Source of the DNA: Hsuehochloa calcarea
Lineage: Eukaryota > Streptophyta > Magnoliopsida > Poales > Poaceae
DNA length: 64,000 nucleotides
Direction: 5' to 3'
NCBI GenBank assembly: GCA_036346395.1
Contig: CM070609.1
Location: forward strand, 26,796,223 to 26,860,222
Below the pieces are notes generated by a model. That model was not told where the DNA came from and ran no database searches. It worked only from the letters and a program-made list of their open reading frames with translations. This document shows positions 56,019 to 64,000 of this stretch, one piece after another (positions within the stretch are counted from its first letter, which is position 1; each line of letters begins with the position of its first letter). Made by a program: the position numbers and the translations under genes.

Positions 56019-58926
56019 TGAAACAGCCCTAAAAATTTGAATTTTTGAATTTTTTTCAATATTTTGGTTTAAATTTGAATTCCTTCCGTTTTTGGAAACT
56101 TCAGCCGTTTTTCCGCTTTCTGTTTTCGGAAATCCGCCTTCTCTCAGCTGGAAGCGCCTTCTTCCCCGGCGCCTTCTTCCTTCCGCTTTCTTCTCCCGAG
56201 CGTCACTCGGTCGACGTCATCTCCTTCGATGCCGCTGCCGTCACCGCCACCTCCCACACCACCTCTCCCCTCCATAGCCTTCCTCCATCTTCGCCGCCTC
56301 CACCTGGCCCGCCCATGCCACCACCTCCCTCTCCTAGCGCAGTCCTGATCCTTATCCCCCGCCGCCACCTCGCCTTCACTGCTCCCACCGCCCTACTGGC
56401 GCCACCGCCTCTCCCTGGGCTATAAAAGCACACCCCCGGCTCACTTTCATCCTCATCCCCACCTCCAAAGACTCCCCTAACCCCTCCTTCCCAGACGGCG
56501 ACCAAGAAACCGCCGCCTCTTCTCTCCGGCCGAAGCAAGCTCTTCAGTAAATTCGCCGCCTCCCTACCTCCCTTTCTCTCCCACCTCCGGCGGTAGCACC
56601 CCCTCGCCGCCGCCAATCGTTCCCCCACCTCGCCCCACCTTCTCCCTCGCCGGAGCTCGTCGGCACTGAGCTCCACCACCGCCACCTCCACGGTTGCCGT
56701 CGCCACCCCATCTCCGCACCTCCTCTGCCCCTGCAACTCCCTAAAATGGAACCACCTCGCTTCAGTGGTGCTCCCAGTGCCCTCCCCCGCCGCCGTCGGC
56801 CACCGTCGGAGCGCCGCCGACTCCGTCTCCTCTTCGCCAGGGCCTTTGGCCACGGCTCAAGCCGCTGTGGTCGGGCTTGGCTCACTGGCCGAAGTGGGCC
56901 TTATGCCGCATGATGGTTGGGCCAGCCATCTCGTTCATTCTATTTTCATCCCAAATACTGTTCGTTGCACAGTAAAATTGCTACTGTTCATTCACCCGAA
57001 AATTACTATTCATCATCCGAAAATCCATTATTTTACTGTTCACTAACATGAACAGTAATTTTAGTTACTGTTCACCACCATATTTTCACCTACAAATAGT
57101 AAAATATCACTATTCATCCGCATAACCCTAATTCAGCATTATGTATCCATTTCATCTGTTTCGAGCCCAGAAATCCATTTTCCACTCCGTTCAGTCCAAT
57201 TAAACCCCAGATAAATTTCTACCCTCCCACATCACCTTCTTTGTGTTTTTTTTCATTTGTTTTTACTTGCATGTTGTTCCCAGCTCATTCCTTATCGAGC
57301 CAGATTTTACTTTGTTGTTTTATTGTTTTGCTTCTCGTTAGGTCACGATCTTGACGACCAGACTGCAGAAGACATAAGACAAGACCAGAATCTACAGGAC
57401 TTTGTGCAAAAAGGCAAGCCACATTATTTGATCATTTTGAACCTACAATTCATATATTTAATATTACTTTCATTATTGTATTTGTGCTAATTATTCCAAA
57501 TATTAAAATAATATTTTTGAATGCCATGATGTTTAGATAATTCCTATTACCCCACATATAAACCCACCTAACACTTTTTATATCATATTCACCTTGACAA
57601 GGTTAAGATTTCTTGTAAGCCATATTCACCTTGACAAGTCCACATAAAATATTATCTATGCAAATAGCTTTGTCACCAAAATTGTGGTTATCAATCAAAA
57701 GAGAGTTTTGGCGGTTCGCCAATGGTTTTGGTGTGAAGTTGAGGGTTGTGTCCAGGAAGTTAGGCAACCCAATAGACTTGTGTTAAAAGTGAGTCAAAGG
57801 TGAGATCAAGCAGGTGGACAACCACGAGTTGGTGTTGGTCCATTTCCTCACTGGAGACTAGTAAGGACAAGAACCTTGTGCCAAAGTAACAGACACAGAA
57901 AACCACTCAATCACAGGTGTGGTCATTACTCCCTAGCTTAGTACACTGCTCTTCCGATCGAATATCTACAGGAAAAGGTGTGTGCTCTTGTGTGGTAGAG
58001 CAGCGCGGAACTGGGGTTGGACAGGAGTGGGCCTGTAGGGACACTCGGTAGTCTAAACAACGGTATGGTTCCATTAGCATCGGGGTTAAAGATCCATAGC
58101 AGCGGCCGGTGGAGTCTCCCGAGGGCTGTATGGAGTAAGAACCTACCAGGTAGAGGCTAAAAAGGTTGAGCAGTGAAAAAGTTTTGTTATCTCAGCTCAG
58201 TCGCACGCTAACATGTTGCGTGTCTATGATCTGACAGTACGAGCATGAGGTATCTTGTGGGTAAAGCTAAGCAACTCTGCAGAGTGTATCAAATGGTATT
58301 CGAATACGTCTTGCTTCCGGTTAATAAAGCTGTGTTCATGGGTGATTCTAATACATGAGGCATAAGTAGAGTTTTTGAGATGTGAATCTGGTTTGTACAT
58401 TTGTTGAGAAACTCATGTGTTTATTATTTATTATTGTTTTATTGTTTTAAAGTTAAACTGTTTTAAACTACAAAATGCATCCACAGATGCCTGTTAAGGT
58501 AAACTCTAACCATCCATTGAACTTCTTGCATGTAATTATTTAGTTTTTCCATGTGGCTTGTTGAGTACAGTAGTAGTACTCATTTTTGTAAAAATTACAA
58601 CCCCTCCACAGAAGAAGATTGAGAAAATGCTGAGAACCCCAATGAGCAGGATTTTGGTGGACCCTCTGAAGGCAGCGGCTACTGTTATTAGGTCTCGATT
58701 GTGCTCAAGCGTGTATGTGGTGTGAATTTCTTTTATCTTGTATTATATTAGTTTTGGGCTTGGAAGCCCGTGTCTGCGTCAAAACTGGTTGTTAAACCTT
58801 AATCTTATGTAATAAAATATTGGTTTTGTTGTTATCGAAAGCTTGCTTGAGACACTACTTACTTCGCAACTGCACATCTTGAGCGGTTGTGAAGAGTTTG
58901 ACGACCCGGATTTTGGGGCTGTTACA
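56019..58926 (+). repeat. Tekay-type solo LTR (LTR C)
   Basis: Begins TGAAACAGCCCTAAAA and ends TTTTGGGGCTGTTACA, so the ends are near-perfect inverted repeats. There is no PBS, coding region or polypurine tract, and AGATC flanks both sides. Internally it parallels LTR A: GC-rich block with TATA box GGGCTATAAAAGC (56420), GATCATTTTGAACC (57429), GTGGGTAAAG with ACTCTGCAGAGT (58258-58285), and GTATTCGAATAC. About 56960-57110 carries many TACTGTTCA/TGAACAGTA words. Confidence 0.9.
56420..56428 (+). promoter_or_regulatory. TATA box of LTR C
   Basis: GGGCTATAAAAGCAC in the GC-rich block, matching its place in LTR A. Confidence 0.6.
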
Positions 58927-58931
58927 AGATC
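58927..58931. repeat. Right target-site duplication of solo LTR C (AGATC)
   Basis: AGATC directly after ...CTGTTACA. Confidence 0.85.
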
Positions 58932-60830
58932 AAGCTTCAATTCTTGGGTTTAGGCCACGGTTAGCAGTTGCCTTAGCTTACGGTACCACTGCTGTTGCCC
59001 TTGCCGTAGTGCCGCTGCCTCAGTGCATCTCCTGCCGCACTGTCACCGCTGTTAGGGTCATTGTGGTCCCCGCATCCCATTTTTCTAGTCGCCGAGCCTT
59101 CCCCGTCGGCGTCGAGCTCGATTCAAGCCAGCCACGGCGTCCTCCCTTTGCGCTACTCTGTTTTGAGCTGAGAAGAACTGGAGGCACTGGCATGTGGACC
59201 CCATTGTAATTAGGGTTAAGTTAAATTCCGGTTTAATTAGTAGGTAATGTTAGTATGACACGTGGTCCCACGGTACTTAGAAAATCTCATTCGTGATGTT
59301 TCTAGATCCGAAAGTTGGCATCAACAGAAGGGTTGGATGCCACGACACTCTCCACGCCGATCAAATTTTGCAAGGACTTTCAAATGAGGTTGCTGGTTTG
59401 TGTGATATAACTGCACGCATGTTCTCGTCCATAATTGTGCCCGAGTCCGTGTTGTTTACATATTCCATATCTGAAAACGTTTAACGACCTTATGGTGTTA
59501 ACATGCCAATACGGTTAGCGAAGTCGGTTCTAGCATCCATCAACACCCTTTAAATGTGGCGTCATAGGCATCACCGTCTGTCTTTCTATCATGCATTAGA
59601 AGTTTAAAGTAGCATGGGAGATAGGCAGATAGCAGTGATTCGTGCAAGCCTTCTTCACTTAGCCAGAATTGCTTAATACTCTGCTACTTGCCACGTCCGT
59701 TGCAACTCAGTAATGGTTGGTTGGTAGGGGGCAGGGGCTGTTGGGAATGCTAGCCCAAAGCACAAGACCAGTTTCCGGGATCGGGCAGCCATCTGTTGCT
59801 GTGTTGTGGAGTGGATTTTGTAGTCCTACGCACCTATCATCCTCACCATCTATTCTGCTCTTTGTGCAGCCCATCCTCATATTTTTCATTTTGGTAATTT
59901 ATGATATTTGTTCATGGGACAATGAGATGAAAAATACACCTCAATAGTGAACACGCGTGTACTTAATGACGAATAGTGGCAACAAGCTGACATGGTTAAC
60001 GACGTTATAGTGCGTTGCTTAAATTATCATCTGGAATCGGTTGCTCTCGTAAGACTGTTTTACTCCGAATGAATCACAGGCAAAGCTTGGTTGTGCAGGT
60101 GCACGAGATTTACCACCCCTTAAATGTCTAACTCGTGCGGATGTGCGTGTCAGACCTCTGGCTTCTGCCGGTTACATGTACTCTGTTTTTCTTACGGAGG
60201 AACGGAGCAGGGGGAGATCGGCTGCGGCGGAGAGGTCGGTGCGTGCTCTGCACCGGCGCTGGGGCTTGCTGTAGTACAAGTAGAGAGAGAAGGAGCATCA
60301 GAGGGAAACGAGGCGGCAATGATGAAGTCGAGCAGGAACGGTGGCCGCGGCCTGGGTTTACAGCGTGGACGTCGAGGCCTCTCTGGTGAAATAGAGAGTG
60401 AGTGGGAGCACCAGAGAGGAAGGAGATGCTCAAGGAGGTTTGGGTCGAGACAAAGTAGACGAGGAAGAATCGACCGGTGTTGGAGAGGACGATGCGGTGC
60501 AGCAGCGTTTTGAGCGACCAAGTAGTGGAGGAGAAGTGGGAAACAAGAGGGAAATGAAGAGGATGAGGTGGACAAGATGGCACACTCAACTCAGCTTAAA
60601 AGGCAATAGAGACCCAACGTTTTCTCGCGATGCTGCGGTGGGTAGGCCCAAGTTCTCGTGGGCTGCGGCTCTGGCGCGGCGCGTGCTTTGGCATTGATGG
60701 GACTACCCCACGGTGCTTGGAAATTCTTGAAATGCAATAAAAGTTTTTGATATCAAGAAATTCATGCAGATTTTAAAATTCAAATGTTGTCTTTTTTTTT
60801 TTGGTAAGGCTCCATGTGCCGGCGAGATTC
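58932..60830. other. no recognised gene
   Basis: Short frames only (for example 59293-59484, 63 codons; 60124-60513, 129 codons of low-complexity Arg/Gly). None shows a domain. 60190-60700 is GC- and purine-rich and could be the leader of a lost gene. Confidence 0.35.
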
Positions 60831-60837
60831 GAGAGGC

Positions 60838-61110
60838 CAACACAGTACGTGGGACAAGAACCGCACGTTTTTTTTTTCAAGTATCTCTCCTGGACAAAAC
60901 AAAAACAGGTAAATATCATAAAAGATAGGCCACAAGCTAGCAGCACCCTGAGCTTGTAATTTTGCAACTTTCCCATCATATTGTATTGAAGGCTGTAGCT
61001 AGCCACGAGTTATTCTCGCACGTTTTTTCCGGCGAAATGCAACGGTGCAATGTCGGTTTAAAACCCCACTCAGCTACACACACACCTCGCCTATTTAACC
61101 ACAAAGAGTA
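60838..61110 (+). repeat. Upstream copy of the P450 promoter segment
   Basis: From AACACAGTACGTGGGAC to CTCGCCTATTTAACCACA. It matches 61812-62157 just upstream of the P450, except for two small insertions in the downstream copy. It includes the TATTTAA box but no P450 coding sequence follows. Confidence 0.85.
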
Positions 61111-61811
61111 TGATAATGATATCTTTTCTATGGGTACAATCATCCCTACTGCTTTTGATATTTAAGAATCAATTACTAAAGCATGTACTCACCAACTAAA
61201 TTATCATGTGACTTCGTTTCTCGGAGTGCATCCATATTCTATAAACTCTATGATGTTGTCTAAAACACGTGATATTATTTTACTTAGAAATTAAAGATCA
61301 GGAGGCAAGCTAAATAGAGATGATGGCAGCACTAAGCATGGAGATGATCATACGAGAAATGAATATTTATATATTAAGGCTTAGCAGAATTTAGCATGAA
61401 GACTATATATCCAGTTGTTTATGCCAACACTTAGCAATATTTGAGTAAAAGAACTTAGTGCTGCGCCACCTACGTTAATGGGCTATGGGCCTCGTAATTC
61501 GGGCTAGATACGTAGGGTTGGTACTGTTTACGTGGTACTGTTCATGCGTGAACAATATCCGCGGCCGCCGCCCCTCTTTTCCTCCTTTACATAGTGACCG
61601 CCACCCTTAAGGTTTGGGGTTTTGTTGATTGAAGTTTAGTTTTACTACTTTACACTTTGTCTTCTTATTCGGCGAGATCAACAGCGATATTATTCTTTGA
61701 AACCCCACTTATCAATATAATTTCAATTCCTATTCGTAATTTTAGATAGTCTATTTATCTTGTTCTTACGTGTTTCTTCATTATATACATGAATTGATTT
61801 TCGTAATTAGG
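61111..61811. other. no gene seen, between the promoter copies
   Basis: AT-rich spacer with repeated ACTTAG-AATTTAG and GGTACTGTT words. Nothing recognised. Confidence 0.4.
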
Positions 61812-62239
61812 TCAACACAGTTACTGTGAGACAAGAACCGCACGTTTTTTTTCAAGTATCTCTCCTGGCCAAAACGTAAATAGGTAAATATCATAAAAGA
61901 TAGGCCACAAGCTAGCAGCACCCTGAGCTTGTAATTTTGCAACTTTCCCATCGTATTGTATTGAAGGCTGTAGCTAGCCACAAGTTATTCTCGCACGTTT
62001 TTTCCGGCGAAATGCAACGGTGCAATTAATGCCGGTCTCTAAACTTGTTTCACGTTTTTTTTTTGGCGAAATGCAACGGTGCAATGCCGGTCTCTGAACT
62101 TGTCTCCATTAAAACCTCACTCAGCCACACACACACCCCTCGCCTATTTAACCACAGAGTATACCCCTCAAATCAGCTCAGATAGCCTCTGACCAGCCAC
62201 TTCCATCTCCAAGCGTCAATTCATCACCTACACCTTGCA
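61812..62239 (+). promoter_or_regulatory. Promoter and 5' UTR of the P450 gene
   Basis: Holds CCTATTTAACCAC (62143-62155) as TATA-like box about 90 bp before the start codon. A stretch of about 57 bp, CACG-T-run-GGCGAAATGCAACGGTGCAAT...CTCTRAACTTG, is tandemly duplicated at 61994-62103. Confidence 0.7.
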
Positions 62240-63857
62240 ATGGAATTCCCACTATGGACGACGTCCTTTCTCGCCGTCGTGCTCGGCACTGTGCTCTTCC
62301 TGAAAACCATCTTCCGCCACCGCCGGGGGTGCAATCTCCCACCCGGCCCGAAGCCGTGGCCCATCATCGGCAACCTCAACCTTATCGGCCCGCTCCCGCA
62401 CCGCTCCGTCCACAAACTCTCCATGCAGTACGGGCCGCTCATGCACCTCCGGTTCGGGTCCTTCCCTGTCGTCGTCGGATCGTCCGTCGACATGGCCAAG
62501 TTCTTCCTCAAGACCCACGACTCGGCGTTCATCGACCGGCCCAAGACCGCGTCGGGCAAGTACACCACCTACAACTACTCCGACGTGCTGTGGGCGCCCT
62601 ACGGCGCTTACTGGCGTCAAGCGCGCAAGATGTGGCAGACCGAGCTCTTCAGCGCGAAGCGGCTCAAGTCGTACGAGCACATCCGCGGCGAGGAGGTGCG
62701 CACGCTGCTGCACGACCTGCACGAGGCGTCCGGGCGTGTGCTGCTGCTCGGCGACTACCTGTCCATGCTAAGCCTCAACGTGATCTCGCGCATGGTGCTT
62801 GGCAAGAAGTACGTCGTCGAGGGGGCCGGCTCGGTGACGACGCCCAAGGAGTTTAAGTGGATGGTCGACGAGCTGTTCTTGCTCAACGGCGTCCTCAACG
62901 CCGGTGATTTTATCCCGTGGCTGAACTATCTGGACCCGCAGGGGTACATTGGGAGGATGAAGAGGCTAAGCAAGATGTTTGACCGGTTCCTGGAGCATGT
63001 GCTGGATGAGCACAACGAGCGGCGGCGGCGCGAGGGTGAGGAGTTCGTGGCTAGGGACATGGTGGACCTGCTGCTGCAGCTCGCCGATGACTCCAACCTC
63101 GAGGTCCCGATCAAGCGGGACGGCGTCAAGGCATTCACTCTGGTAAGGCATGAGATAACTCACTCAGTTTAGTATACATCACCAGTGTATCACTCTTATA
63201 TACTAGGCTTTCCAAATGGTGCAGGACCTCATAGTTGCGGCGACGGATACCTCAGCGGTCACGCTTGAGTGGGCCATCTCGGAGCTCCTCAAGAAGCCGG
63301 AGGTCTTTGCGAAGGCTACCGAGGAGCTGGACCGTGTCGTCGGCCGTGATTACTTGGTCACGGAGGGAGACATCCCCAGCCTCCCCTACATCGAGGCCAT
63401 CGTGAAGGAGGTCATGCGCATGCACCCGGTCGTGCCCTTGCTTGCTCCCCGGCTGTCCCGCGAAGACACGTCCGTCGGCGGCTACGACATCCCCGCCGGC
63501 ACACGTGTGCTCGTCAATGTGTGGGCCATCGGCCGCGACCCTGCGCTGTGGGACGCGCCAGAGGAGTTCATGCCGGAGCGGTTTATAGGGAGCAAGATCG
63601 ACGTAAAGGGGCAGGATTTCGAGCTGCTGCCGTTCGGGTCCGGCCGCCGGATGTGTCCCGGGTACAGCCTTGGGCTCAAGATGGTCCAGCTGAGCCTAGC
63701 CACCCTGCTGCACGGCTTCGCTTGGAGGCTCCCCGATGGCATGACGAGGGAGGAGCTGAACATGGAGGAGAGGTTCGCCCTGTCCGTGCCGCGCAAGGTC
63801 CCGCTCGAGGTCGTCGTCGAGCCCAAGCTGCCGTCTCACCTCTATGCCGGGGTGTGA
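62240..63857 (+). CDS. CYP92A: Cytochrome P450, CYP92A-like, two exons
   Basis: Exon 1 is 62240-63142 (301 codons) and exon 2 is 63225-63857 (210 codons plus stop), 511 residues, the usual length. The intron (63143-63224) is GT...GCAG, phase 0, at the position typical of the CYP71 clan. There is an N-terminal hydrophobic anchor (residues 5-23), a basic RHRR stretch and the PPGP hinge (34-37). The I-helix is AATDTS (306-311), the ExxR motif is EVMR (363-366), and PERF is at 418-421. The haem loop FGSGRRMCPG is at 438-447 with Cys445 as axial ligand. All catalytic features are present. It is an ER-bound monooxygenase using NADPH-P450 reductase. The CYP92A assignment rests on KTASGKYTTYNYSDV, ELFSAKRLKSYE and the EPKLPSHLY end. 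The substrate is unknown. Start chosen as the first Met, with the anchor directly after. Confidence 0.92.
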
Positions 63858-63985
63858 TGTATGTGTTACTGCGCATGCATGCCGAGTACGCGTGCTTGCT
63901 TATAGAAATAAACAGGGGTGTTGGTGATATACTTTAGAAGCAATAATACAAATGATTGTATCACGTCTATATTTATGAGTTATTG

Positions 63986-63991
63986 AATAAA
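63986..63991 (+). terminator. Possible polyadenylation signal of the P450
   Basis: AATAAA 129 bp after the stop codon; an AATAAT is also present near 63941. Confidence 0.45.
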
Positions 63992-64000
63992 TGTTATTCT

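Noticed and set aside
55441..56059. Minus-strand ORF of 201 codons rich in Pro, Ser and Leu
   Set aside because: Low-complexity CCTCC-type repeats, overlapping frames on both strands; no recognisable domain.
56203..56885. Minus-strand ORFs of 216 and 113 codons
   Set aside because: Inside the GC-rich block of solo LTR C; Gly/Arg-rich artefacts.
59293..59484. 63-codon ORF starting MMFLDPKVGINRR
   Set aside because: Short, no domain, no promoter or splice context; recorded only as part of an unrecognised stretch.
60124..60697. Overlapping ORFs on both strands up to 153 codons
   Set aside because: Purine-rich composition, no domain and no splice context.
62252..62856. ORFs of 156 codons (minus) and 200 codons (plus) over the P450
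   Set aside because: Frame shadows of the GC-rich P450 exon.

Overview
This window looks like nuclear DNA of a grass, most likely Oryza or a close relative. The reasons are spliced genes of typical grass families (a WEB1-like coiled-coil protein, a small AP2/ERF factor, a CYP92A-type P450) and long stretches of plant LTR retrotransposons whose primer-binding sites match the plant initiator-tRNA-Met site (TGGTATCAGAGCC). The genus is inferred from family resemblance only; no database was searched.

Layout. 1-3934: 3' part of a decayed Ty1/copia element. 4226-16127: a complete Ty3/gypsy element of the Tekay/Del chromovirus type (element A) with 3.1-kb LTRs, flanked by a perfect 5-bp target duplication (TAAAT). 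16575-18988, minus strand: a two-exon WEB-family gene, with a GC-rich presumed 5' exon and promoter near 20.0-20.6 kb. 20915-22110, minus: fragment of a second gypsy lineage whose PBS is of the GGCGCC type. 22246-26102: a full-length but decayed Mutator-like element with terminal inverted repeats of about 100 bp and a degenerate transposase. 26.1-29.9 kb: a patchwork of short repeats, a possible Helitron end, a second MULE terminus, an unrecognised ORF and a broken GRF-zinc-finger gene. 29894-33159: a solo LTR related to element A, in reverse orientation (D). 33431-52540: a truncated Angela/RIRE1-like copia element whose 5' LTR is split by a complete second Tekay element (B, 34679-48290, 4.2-kb LTRs, TSD GGGTG). 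52974-53760, minus: an AP2/ERF gene with an apparent frameshift. 56019-58926: a third Tekay-type solo LTR (C, TSD AGATC). 62240-63857: an intact two-exon CYP92A-like P450 whose promoter has a second copy about 1 kb upstream.

Two observations stand out. First, the four Tekay-type LTR families A, B, C and D are very different in overall sequence but share a short module 630-800 bp before the LTR end. It holds a palindrome written CTATTCGAATAG in A, B and D and GTATTCGAATAC in C, and a second upstream palindrome (ACTCTGCAGAGT in A and C, CCTGCGCAGG in B). The symmetry survives although the bases change, which suggests selection on a dimer-bound site or an RNA hairpin. Second, LTR pairs that should be near-identical differ again and again at CAG/CTG triplets, which appear as CG, CGA, CGT or TCG in one copy. 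The same change breaks the RT frame at the same place in two different elements. This looks more like assembly error at CHG-methylated sites than decay, so many of the frameshifts here may not be real.

Genes are sparse: three recognisable host genes in 64 kb, with the retrotransposons nested between them. The host genes are not an operon or cluster and share no evident pathway.
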